Shown here piece by piece: positions 11,901 through 20,440 of a stretch of 64,000 bases of DNA; position 1 is the stretch's first letter; each line of letters starts with the position of its first letter. This DNA is from Thinopyrum elongatum (taxonomy: Eukaryota > Streptophyta > Magnoliopsida > Poales > Poaceae), in assembly GCA_011799875.1 (NCBI GenBank), contig CM022297.1:368013105-368077104 (forward strand), read 5' to 3'. The notes beneath the pieces were generated by a model. That model was given only the letters and a program-made list of their open reading frames with translations. It did not search any database and was not told the origin of the DNA. The position numbers and the translations under genes are program-made.

Positions 11901-14167
11901 CTCCCCCCCCCTCATCCCCGTAGCTAATTCCCCTACGCCTTTTGCCCCGGCCTATTCCCTCCCCCCCACCCTCTCTTTAGGCTTCCTTTGGTTTTTTTTT
12001 GTTGCTACCCCATTTGTCTTCCTGTTTTCATTTACTCCCCCCTTTTTTTTTTTTTTGGTTTCCCCCCCCTATCCCCCCCCCCCCTTTTCCCTCTTTCTCC
12101 CCATGTCCTTGTCCCCTCCCGTTCTGCTTGGTTGCTCGGCGGCAAGGGCAAGGTCGTCAGAAGTGTAGCCAATCACCAGAGCTGCGTCGGTACCGGAAAC
12201 TGCGTCGGGGTCTAACGAGAGAGAAGAGGGGGAGGAAACAGTATAAATACACAGCAACAGGAGCAACACAGAGCAGGCTACGCTAACGTGCAGTGCAGGG
12301 TTGTCTGAAGACATGTCTAAGTGAATTAGTTATTTTAGGAATTTGCTTGGATTTATTTTATTAGAGTCACGCACTATTCATATATCTGAAACAGGCAAAA
12401 AGTTGCATGTTCAGTTAGTTAGAGGCATCTAACAGGTATGTAGGTAGCGTAATCAGATTCGTCTCATTTTTCTGATCGTTTTTTATATATAAATTATTTT
12501 CATCGGAGTTACGGATTATTTAATATGATTTTCTAAAGTTTTTTTCATTTTCTGAATTATTTAAATTACTAAATTCGTAGAAATCGATTTATGACGTCAG
12601 GCTTACATCATCATTACGTCAGTGGTCAGCGGACCAGCTGACCGGTCAACGGGGCCCTGGGGGTCCCACTGGCAGTGACTAGGCGTTGCCCAGTCAGCAT
12701 TTGACTGGGTCAACGGGACCCAGGGGGCCCAGTGGCAGCGGCTGTGGGGAGGTCCACATGGACATCCACGTCAGCGTCGCCGGCAACGGCGCCGGAGATG
12801 GCTCCGACGACCATATTTAGCGGCGGCGCGCTCGGGAATGGCCGGAAATCGGCTACGGTTGGCCAAATCAAATGCCGCGACCCGCATTCGATCTCCAGCG
12901 CACGCGTGCGTCCACCGGGGTGGTAAACAGAGGCCGGGACAAACCGCAGCGACGGCGGCATCCATTCTAGCGGCGGCCGGAATACGGTAAGCTCGGGGTC
13001 GAGCCCAGGGGCTCGCCCGAGATGAACTACTGTGCATACGCGATGCTTGGGCTCTCCGGAAACACGACGGAGGCGACGGCTTAGCACAGGGTGGACGAGG
13101 GCATGAGCCACGAGCTCCAAGGCGGAAACAGGAGCACGGCAATGGCGATAGCTAGCTACGGCTCGTGCTCGCGCAAGATGGGGGAAGGGGAGGATGCGGA
13201 GCTCACCGAGGAGCGTACGGAGTGCTCGTTGATCAGTTTAGAAGCAGCAGAGCAGGGGATCGACGCGACGAAGTTTCGGTGGCCGCGGGCGTTGATGGAG
13301 ACGATGAGGTGTTGGCACTGCTCCCCGAGACGAAGCAGAGCAGCAGCTTGACGGAGATGAGGGCTCCAGAGCTTCTGGACAAGACGCGGGGCGAGCGGTT
13401 GCCGGTGTTCGCATGGCCTATGATGGCGAGGCCATGGCGCCACCCGGACAAGAGGAATGGAGAGGACGAGCGAGGGGGGGGGGTGGAGAAGGGGTGCCAG
13501 GGGGAACACGGGGGGGGGGGGGGGGTGCAGGGCGTCGCCTTAATCATCACAATGAGCGCGGGGCGCGCTGTCGTCCAGAGAGAGACGGGGGGCCAGTGCA
13601 CGCGCACGGGGTGTTCGACAGCGAGCGGGGAGGAGCAGTGCGGGGGTGAGGGAAAGGCGCTGCGCGGGCTGGGCCGGCTCTGTAGGCTAGAGCCCAGGTG
13701 GTGGTGGGATCTTTTCTTTTTCTTTTCTTTTCTGTTTTCCTTTTTCTTTACTGTTTTGCCTTTTAATTTCATTCCAAAAGACTTTTGTAAAATATGAGAC
13801 TGGCCCAAATAAATATGGTGCATTTTATGCCACTGCAATAAAATGGTTTTGAGTCCAAAGGTTTTCATTTGGGATTTTATTTAATTAAGAAGGTAGTAAA
13901 TAGTGTTGTTTTGCTACTGTTAGAGTCACTTAATTTGTTAATTAAATGTTGCTTACAATTTTAGAATTGCCTCTGGAATATTTGTAATTTAATGAACATT
14001 TTACTTTCTGTTATGGATAACTTTTATTTTCCACTTTAGTTTTAATTTGAAGTTTGAGTTAGGAGCTGAATGCAATATGATGCAAATGATGATTAGGCAC
14101 TGATAATCATGATGACATGGCATAATCAAAAGGGTGATCACTGTAGTTAACCACTGGTGGTGCTACA
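8927..14167 (-). repeat. 5' LTR of the chromovirus, with an extra C-rich block
   Basis: Plus-strand ends TGTGACGCCC (8927) and GGTGCTACA (14167), so it is bounded by TG...CA. It is 5241 bp, but 1.14 kb of that is a block missing from the 3' LTR; without it the LTR is about 4.1 kb, as inferred for its partner. A handful of substitutions per 100 bp or fewer separates the two LTRs by eye. If the host element were intact, the next five bases (ACAGA, 14168-14172) would be the target-site duplication, but the other end is off the window. Confidence 0.9.
10985..12126. other. C-rich low-complexity block inside the 5' LTR (possible artefact)
   Basis: About 1.14 kb of C runs with T and a few A, almost no G, placed exactly at a G homopolymer of the LTR (left LTR 1808-1817, right LTR 10970-10984). 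On both sides the LTR sequence resumes in register (TTGGTTGCTCGGCGGC). It encodes long proline/serine frames in several phases only because of composition. It could be a miscalled read through a homopolymer or a genuine homopolymer expansion. Confidence 0.85.
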
Positions 14168-15215
14168 ACAGAGAGAGAGATCCAATCTCGGAGGGGCTCT
14201 CGCCCCTCAGCCGCCATGGAAGCCATGGACCAGAGGGGAAACCCTTCTCCCATCTAGGGGGAAGGTCAAAGAAGAAGAAGAAGGAGGGGGCTCTCTCCCC
14301 CTCTCTCCCGGTGGCACCGGAACGCCGCCGGGGCCATCATCGTGACGGCGATCTACACCAACAACTTCGCCGCCGTCATCACCAACTCTCTCCCCCTCTA
14401 TGCATTGGTGTAACACCTCTTCTCCCCGCTGTAATCTCTACTTAAACATGGTGCTCAACGCCATATATTATTTCCCAATGATGTATGGCTATCCTATGAT
14501 GTTTGAGTAGATCCGTTTTTGTCCTATTGGTTGATTGATGATCGTGATTGGTTTGAGTTGCATGTTTTATTATTGGTGTTGTCCTATGGTGCTCTCCGTG
14601 TCGCGCAAGCATGAGGTATCCCCGCTGTAGGGTTTGCAATATGCTCATGATTTGCTTATGGTGGGTGGCGTGAGTGACAGAAGCACAGACCCGAGTAAGT
14701 AGGTTGTTTGCGTATGGGAGTAAAGAGGACTTGATACTTTAATGCTATGGTTGGGCTTTACCTTAATGATCTTTAGTAGTTACGGATGTTTGCTAGAGTT
14801 CCAATCATAAGTGCATATGATCCAAGAAGAGAAAGTATGTTAGCTTATGCTTCTCCCTCATATAAAATTGCAATAATGATTACCGGTCTAGTTATCGATT
14901 GCCTAGGGACAAATAACTTTCTTGTGACAAAAAGCTCTCTACTAAAACTAACTTAGTTGTTTCTTTATCTAAACAGCCCCTAGTTTTTATTTACGTGCTC
15001 TTTATTATCTTGCAAACCTATCCCGTTACACCTACAAAGTACTTCTAGTTTCATACTTGTTCTAGGTAAAGCGAACGTTAAGCGTGCGTAGAGTTGTATC
15101 GGTGGTCGATAGAACTTGAGGAGAATACAAATCCTACCTTTAGCTCCTCGTTGGGTTCGACACTCTTATTTATTGAGAAAGGCTACAACTGATCCCCTAT
15201 ACTTGTGGGTTATCA
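14168..15215 (+). repeat. 3' portion of an unrelated gypsy-type LTR, truncated by the chromovirus
   Basis: Non-coding. It ends TACTTGTGGGTTATCA at 15215, a terminal CA typical of a Triticeae LTR end, followed by unrelated low-copy DNA. Its 5' part is missing because the chromovirus lies immediately to the left. The chromovirus therefore probably inserted into this LTR, with the other half left of the window. Short frames starting near 14134 and 14157 cross the junction and are not genes. Confidence 0.6.
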
Positions 15216-16015
15216 GGCGACAGGCTGGTAGGCTGGATAGGTTGAGTTCTTCGCACGCCCCGGAGTTCTAACCTTTCTTGGGTCTACGGAGCCCTGAATC
15301 CGACATCCCGTGTCGTGCAGGGATCGTCCAGGCACCGATGTGTGTACATCACTGCTCCAGTACTATCGATCGTCTCTCTCTTCTATTAACTCAACCGACT
15401 TGCGGGGACGGGGGGGGGGGGGGGGTGTGCCTATGGTCGGTTCTCAATTGCGGTCCCACATGTGTGTGCAAACGCAATATGACGCGCGTGCCATTCGGTG
15501 AGCGGCGTGCCAGACCGACCGACCATCTGGGGTGTGACGCGAACGCGACGGGCGTGCTGTATACATGTGTACCACCATTTTCTTCAGGCTTTGCTCCATG
15601 GCGCAATCCATGGATACAAAATTATATTTAAAAGTCGAGGGCGAGGCTTGTCCCGCGCGGTAGGCGTGGCAGTTCTGCCTAGTCGGTTCGACAAAGAGGG
15701 AAGAATATGAGGGAGTAGATTGCTACAAACTTCGGGCTGTGTGATTCAATGGCTCATTACTGCTGGATAGGTGGGGCCCTGTGATTTGACTTGCCATTAT
15801 CATTATTACTGTGGCACTACGACCGGGGTGAGTCTCCCCTGATCCCCTCCATGGTATATAGGTGCCATGCCGACATCAGATGGCCTAACGCACCTGGACG
15901 GAGGAAGTAGTTTCATGCATGCGAATTACTGTAGGCAAAAAAATGCTCATTTATAGCCGTCTGAAATCTCCAAGGGCGCGACCGCGTGAGCGAGGCGACG
16001 GTCGTGGTAGGCACT
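15216..16015. other. Low-copy intergenic DNA left of the exonuclease gene
   Basis: No supported gene. It contains a G run at about 15409-15425 and one copy of a dispersed direct repeat at 15546-15791. Confidence 0.5.
15546..15791 (+). repeat. Direct repeat copy 1 flanking the exonuclease gene
   Basis: Diverged but clearly alignable with 17713-17930: both share TTTGCTCCATGGCGCAATCC, a following TTTAAAAG stretch, then GGCTCATTACTGCTGGA and GTGATTTGACT near the end. Two copies in the same orientation bracket the gene at 16517. Confidence 0.65.
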
Positions 16016-16190
16016 ACCATGATAAGGGCTGCTGACAGCCCTTGGATCTGAGATCAAACGGTCGCATGCTAAGTTGCTGAAAATTTGTAGAATAACCCTC
16101 CAGGATAGGATATTCACCCATAGGTCTAGAATCACGCCATGCAACCGTTCGATCTCAGATCCAAGGGCTCTCGGAAGCCCGTATCATGGG
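16016..16190. repeat. Inverted-repeat element (hairpin or small foldback) upstream of the exonuclease gene
   Basis: Left arm 16016-16068 and right arm 16138-16190 are reverse complements with a few mismatches; the shared core is GCCCTTGGATCTGAGATC facing GATCTCAGATCCAAGGGC. The loop is about 70 bp. No clear target duplication or transposase was seen, so it may be a small MITE or a local inverted duplication. Confidence 0.7.
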
Positions 16191-16400
16191 AGCATGGAAA
16201 GTTTCGTATCACCTGTAATTTTTCCGACGCTTGACATGCGAACACGCAGATGCATGAAGCCATTTAATTGGGCGTCTAGTAGACATGACATCTAATTGGG
16301 TCCCCATAGTACTATGCAAGAAGCCATTTATCCACCGGGCAAGCCACTACCCTGCCGTTCACACGCCCCACTCAAAAATTTTACAATCGGAAAACCACTA

Positions 16401-16480
16401 GCAGTTCGCTCCTACTCGTCCCCGGCCGTCCTTTAACATTACGGCAGTTCGCTCCTAGTCGTCCCGTCCTTTCACATTAC
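16401..16480 (+). repeat. Tandem duplication just upstream of the exonuclease start
   Basis: Two units beginning GCAGTTCGCTCCTA (16401-16442 and 16444-16480), with a partial third GCAGTTCCACT at 16482, lie 30-115 bp upstream of the ATG at 16517. They could belong to the promoter or 5' UTR. No TATA box is evident close by. Confidence 0.6.
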
Positions 16481-16516
16481 AGCAGTTCCACTAATCCTAA
16501 CCCTCCTCCCAAATCC

Positions 16517-17134
16517 ATGGCATCCCAAATCTCCATGATCGGCGGTGAGTACAAGGTTAGAACCATCACCGGCGATGAGTTTGATGTCATCTACACCCAT
16601 TCTTCCCCGACGGTGAAAGGATGCCTTACTCGCTTCAGATGCATGTTCAAAAAGTCAAATGGTGATGAGTGGGTCGCTGGGCTAGATGTTGAGTACACCA
16701 CAGTCCTGGGAAAAAAGAAGAATCTAAAGGAGGAAGAGAGGAAGAAGCCCGCCGTGATCCAGGTTTGCATGCATAACTTGTGCTTGGTCTACCACACATG
16801 CCATGCCGACGTTGAGTGCGAGGATTTTAAGAACTTCCTCGCGGGCGGCAAAGTCAAATTCGTTACTGTAGACTTTATGAACGACAGAAGAGTCCTGGAT
16901 TGGATAGGCCTTGTTGTAGGCCAGCCCTTCGACCTCCAGAAGAATGGGCTGGTGTCCTCCCATCAGCCTTCAATGCTGACCCTGGCAGGAGCCATGGTTG
17001 ATCCTTCGTACGGTAAACTGACAAAACCTCCGCCCAAGTTTCATCTTGCATGGCAGTGGAATGTACTAGATAGAGACCACATCCAGTACGCTGCAATGGA
17101 TGCCTACCTTTGTTTCAATATCTACAAGGGTTAG
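16517..17134 (+). CDS. WRN-type 3'-5' exonuclease domain protein (DEDDy family)
   Basis: A 205-codon single-exon gene. The DEDDy exonuclease motifs can be seen in order: Exo I with D57 and E59 (GLDVEY), Exo II with N122-D123 (VDFMNDRRVL), and Exo III with Y191 and D195 (YAAMDAY). The family hydrolyses nucleic acid from the 3' end with two metal ions held by these acidic residues, as in the exonuclease domain of Werner protein; plant genomes have many single-domain copies with unclear biological roles. The start ATG has a good context (AAATCCATGGCA). The frame ends at TAG 17132-17134 right after the domain, but stays open for 33 further codons to TAA at 17236, so a longer ancestral protein is likely. 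All catalytic residues are present, so the enzyme may still work. The substrate cannot be told from sequence. Confidence 0.8.
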   Translation: MASQISMIGGEYKVRTITGDEFDVIYTHSSPTVKGCLTRFRCMFKKSNGDEWVAGLDVEYTTVLGKKKNLKEEERKKPAVIQVCMHNLCLVYHTCHADVECEDFKNFLAGGKVKFVTVDFMNDRRVLDWIGLVVGQPFDLQKNGLVSSHQPSMLTLAGAMVDPSYGKLTKPPPKFHLAWQWNVLDRDHIQYAAMDAYLCFNIYKG

Positions 17135-17236
17135 ATGAAGAGCAAGAGCCAAGTGTGCAGTTCAAGCAAAGAAGTATCAGCCAAGAGGAAGAGGGACACG
17201 GACGAAGTCGAGCACGTGGAAGAGGAGTCCGAGTAA
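17135..17236 (+). other. Open in-frame tail after the exonuclease stop codon
   Basis: Begins directly after the TAG and stays in frame for 33 codons to TAA at 17234-17236. It encodes a basic cluster (AKRKRD), resembling a nuclear localisation signal, then an acidic end (EVEHVEEESE). This looks like a lost C-terminus. A TGG-to-TAG change is one simple origin; stop readthrough is another possibility. Confidence 0.6.
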
Positions 17237-17712
17237 GGTGGCAGTGTTGTTGCTCGTGGTGGTTCTAATGCAGTGTCTACCGGATTAGTTGCTTAGTTTA
17301 ATTTTAGGGTGCTTAGTTTTATTTGAGGGGTGTGTTGTGCTAAGCCCCCAGCAGAACTATGTTATGTTCCTTCTCATTACTTTAACTCTTCAGTACGTAC
17401 ATACTAGTATTTCTTACAGTTCATCTTGTAGTTGGTAGTACTACCACTCGTTTCTTCACATTATATACGTACTATATATGATATGGCCAACATCATATTT
17501 GCTATACTATAACCACGCTCTAAGCATGGCACATACGCAAAACACTTAAATGAGATAAGTAATTTAAAAAAAACTTAAATGAGAGAAGTTTACCCAAAGC
17601 ATGAAGGAGTTTAGTTGTCAAAGAATTAAATATGTATGCTAATTTCTTTAATAGACTTTAGCACCCCATCTAAGCACATACTAGCTTTTTTAATAGTACT
17701 ATATGCATAATT
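17237..17712. other. Downstream flank of the exonuclease gene
   Basis: AT-rich DNA with no gene seen. The first 200 bp or so probably hold the 3' UTR. No clear polyadenylation signal could be singled out. Confidence 0.4.
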
Positions 17713-17930
17713 TGGCGACGAGCGTTCTCTATATGTACCACCTTTTTTCTTTAATTTCATCTTGTTAGTTTTGCTCCATGGCGCAATCCATCGATACTAC
17801 TACTGTACATTAGTACATTTAAAAGGCTAGAGGGCGGGGCAGTCTTGCTTGGTCGGTTTCACTAGAGGCGAGGGCCTTTCTGATTTGACGGCTCATTACT
17901 GCTGGAAGGTGGGGCCTTGTGATTTGACTG
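17713..17930 (+). repeat. Direct repeat copy 2 flanking the exonuclease gene
   Basis: Partner of 15546-15791, same orientation, with small insertions and deletions. No second exonuclease copy follows it. Confidence 0.65.
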
Positions 17931-18268
17931 CTCGTATAAATGTTGCCGATGACCTAAGGAGGAGCAAAGAACCGTGCGGTATACTCAAGTTTTCCACTGG
18001 AGTACTAGTACGACGGAGGAGCGCGAAACACGGCAGCCCAGTGCGATATGGCGATAAAAAATGATCTAATTTGCTAGTCATCGATCCCACGGTGCCGCTC
18101 ATCATTAGCATTATTCTATTCATGCCTCGCAGAGAACGTGACACATGCGGTGAAACACTCGAAGCAAAAGAAGAAACACAGGAGCAAAAGAAGAAGGAAG
18201 ATTACCCCCCAAAAAAGAAGGAAGACGCAGACACAAGTCTGGGGCGCTGCTCTCTACTTCATGAAGAG

Positions 18269-18976
18269 TTAACCACGGAGTCCTAACTGCTTCTTCATCG
18301 CCTCCACGACCTTCATCTCCTCACTCGTCTCCTCCGCCATCTTCTTCATTCTATCCATGACGCGGGATTTCTTGACGCGAGCGTTCATCATCTCTTCCAC
18401 GGCCGCATTACATACCTTGACAGTAGCCGGGTGCTCGATGCGGAGCTTCGCCAACTCCTCCTTCTGTTCCATGACGAGGGCGTGCAACATCTTCACCGAG
18501 GAACTACTCTTCTCATGCAGCTTCTTCTAGTCGGCGTTCTCCTCCTTCAGCAGGCTGAGCTTGTGGTGGAGCTTCGCCTTGTCCTCCTGAAGTTGCAGGA
18601 TTTCGCTGGTCGCCTTCTTACCCGAGGCAATGCTCTCCTTCAGCAGCATCATCAAGCCGGCGGTCAACTCCTCCTGCTTATTGAGCTCAGCGGGCATGTC
18701 GTCGAGGCTCTCCTTCAGCAGCTCCACCAAGCCGTTGATCAACTCCTTGTGCTTATTGAGCTGATCGGGCATGTCATCGAGGGATAACGACTCCAGCACC
18801 GCCAACTCAGAGATGTTCGCCTCCGCGGCTAGGGCGCTCCTGGGAGCCCTCGCCTGCCCGGAGAGATCTTTCGAGCCCCCCGTGAGGTAGCGATCCCTCT
18901 CTTTTTTTTTCGCCGCCTTGGTCGCCTCTCCCTTCTTACTAGTAGTTCTCGACCTAGAGCTCTGCACACCGGCCAT
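18269..18976 (-). pseudogene. Coiled-coil protein gene with one in-frame stop
   Basis: Starts at ATG 18976 (MAGVQSSRSR) and runs in one frame to TAA at 18271-18269, 236 codons including one internal TAG at 18529-18527. The first part is basic (KKGEATKAAKKKERDR). Then comes a duplicated segment with SLDDMPDQLNKHKEL and SLDDMPAELNKQEEL, each followed by a leucine-rich LLKE stretch. The rest is a long charged helix with heptad-like leucines (LQEDKAKLHHKLSLLKEEN, and after the stop MLHALVMEQKEELAKLRIEH), predicted coiled coil. A TATA box lies about 75 bp upstream, so this was a proper gene. I do not recognise the family; a structural or scaffold role is only a guess. The TAG may be a recent nonsense mutation, giving a protein of about 149 residues. 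Confidence 0.6.
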
Positions 18977-19045
18977 GGCAGGGAAGGACGAACAAGAAAG
19001 ACTTATGAGGAGGAAAGTAGAGTAATTTTCGGCTGGGTAGTTCCC

Positions 19046-19054
19046 CTTTTTATA
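19046..19054 (-). promoter_or_regulatory. TATA box of the coiled-coil gene
   Basis: Minus-strand TATAAAAAG within TTATAAAAAGGGG, about 70-78 bp upstream of the ATG at 18976, a normal plant spacing once a short 5' UTR is allowed for. Confidence 0.6.
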
Positions 19055-19597
19055 ACCTAGTACTAGCACTAGTACTAAAACCTGCATAGTGGGAACACGT
19101 TCATGTTTGATACTACTTTGGAATGTGATGGGAACAAGCTAAAGATTAATTGATGGTTTTGGTTTCGAGGCCCGAAACGGCTCCCGATGAGTTTCCTGGA
19201 ACACAAATTTCAAGTACTACTGCTCAAATGCGGTCGCGCAAGTCAGTGATGTAACTGGTCGTACATGTCAGACCAAGCCGATGCGTGTCCCTTCGGTGAG
19301 ACGCGGGTCTGGCCGACCGTCTAATGGTGCGACCGACCGTAGGTATTACTCGATGGAGACTTGTGGTTGTGGCTTCAGGTGATTGTCACGACCAAGCATT
19401 CAAAAACTAGTGATAAATCAATTACCATCTTTTTCCAAACGACCAAGTATTTTCACAGGAATACAATACATATAGATGGAGTGATTGTCACGGTTGCAAA
19501 CCGCCATGGCGCCGCAAGTTCACTGCAGCAGCAACCGAGTAGGTCACTGCATCGCTGGCGGGGAAGGAGGGCAGCTCACCTCGCCTATGATGCATGC

Positions 19598-20071
19598 CTA
19601 GCGCCGCCGCCGCAGCTGGCTCCGCGATTTGGCTTCTCCTACCGCCCATTTGAACAGTTCCACCGACTGCTCATCCCATCCCGCAGGCATGCGCGTTCTT
19701 TCCTCCGCAGTCGACTCCGTGAATATGATCTCTGCCATTAGCCCCAACTCGAAATCAACGCGACGCTGCTAGATGCTGACATCCCTCAGCATCTCTCCCC
19801 TGAGATCGACTTGTGCCTCCGCCTTGTGCTTCGCCAGGTGCAGCTCCTTCGAACTTGTCTCCAATCAATGCGACGCTTCCTCGATCCGATTTGCCCTTGC
19901 TGCCCACCACCTAAAACGCAGCCCTGGCATGTCCTCCGGCCCCACCGATCTATGATTCTAGAGCAATGGATCCCCTCTGAAACACATGTGGGTTTCGCTC
20001 AAAGGCGGCAGTGCTGCGGGCCGCAGCGAGAGGGCAGCCCGCGGGATCCTGGGATCTAAGGGATTATCCAT
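19598..20071 (-). pseudogene. Remnant of an unrecognised minus-strand gene
   Basis: From ATG 20071 a short frame starts MDNPLDPRIPRAALSLRP and stops after about 37 codons. Further on, a frame through about 19865-19750 reads charged, helix-like residues (ELHLAKHKAEAQVDLRGE) and meets one TAG. It continues as MAEIIFTESTAEERTRMP with W-D-E-Q-S-V-E-L-F-K-W to a stop at 19600-19598. The codon use and amphipathic character look coding, but stops and probably lost introns break it. No family was recognised; the pieces may not all belong to one gene. Confidence 0.35.
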
Positions 20072-20148
20072 GGCGGGATCCGGTGGGCGAGGCGGGGAGG
20101 CGAGCGTAGGCGCTGGGAGAGCCCTACGAGGTTAAGATAAAGATAGTA

Positions 20149-20440
20149 CTACTCCACTCCGTCCATATTTAAATACAAAGGCCACCAACAGTAGCCCAGG
20201 CAAAAATTGATCATGCTGCCTGCATCCTGGTTTATTGGCCCCCTTTTTATTTTGTGCCAATTTTTGACCAAAAATTTAACTAAGAAAATGTTAATGCATG
20301 TCACCAAAAATTATATCATTGGAATCGCATTTGAACATAGTTTTCGATGATATTACTTTTTATGACATGCATAAATATTATGTTACTTAAAAATATGGTC
20401 AAAAATTGGCACAAAATACGAAGGAGATCAATGGAAGTAG
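20149..20440. mobile_element. MITE with terminal and subterminal inverted repeats
   Basis: A non-coding AT-rich element of about 290 bp. The left end reads CTACTCCACTCCGTCC, a Stowaway-like start; the right end is its diverged complement (GGAAGTAG). A subterminal 22-bp inverted repeat is perfect: 20248-20269 (TATTTTGTGCCAATTTTTGA...) against 20397-20418. No transposase, as expected for a MITE. The ends are approximate. Confidence 0.65.

Larger units (their letters stand above)
1..14167 (-). mobile_element. Ty3/gypsy chromovirus (Tekay/Del-like), minus strand, 3' LTR truncated by window edge
   Basis: A full-length LTR retrotransposon read on the minus strand. The sequence from position 1 is repeated from 9161 with a constant offset of 9160, then of 10300 beyond an extra block in the right copy, which defines two LTRs. 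The inside encodes gag, CCHC zinc knuckle, protease, reverse transcriptase, RNase H, integrase and a C-terminal chromodomain-like segment. That order (integrase last) is Ty3/gypsy and the chromodomain marks a chromovirus; LTRs of about 4.1 kb fit the Tekay/Del lineage. The primer-binding site lies next to the right LTR, so that is the 5' LTR. Stops and frameshifts make it non-functional. The left end and the target-site duplication lie outside the window. Confidence 0.9.

Noticed and set aside
10945..12168. Long proline/serine-rich frames (up to 407 codons) on the plus strand and glycine-rich ones on the minus strand
   Set aside because: They exist only because the C-rich block lacks stop codons in several frames at once; the block is absent from the partner LTR.
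18071..18286. 71-codon Lys/Glu-rich plus-strand frame
   Set aside because: Low complexity, overlaps the 3' end of the coiled-coil gene, no support.
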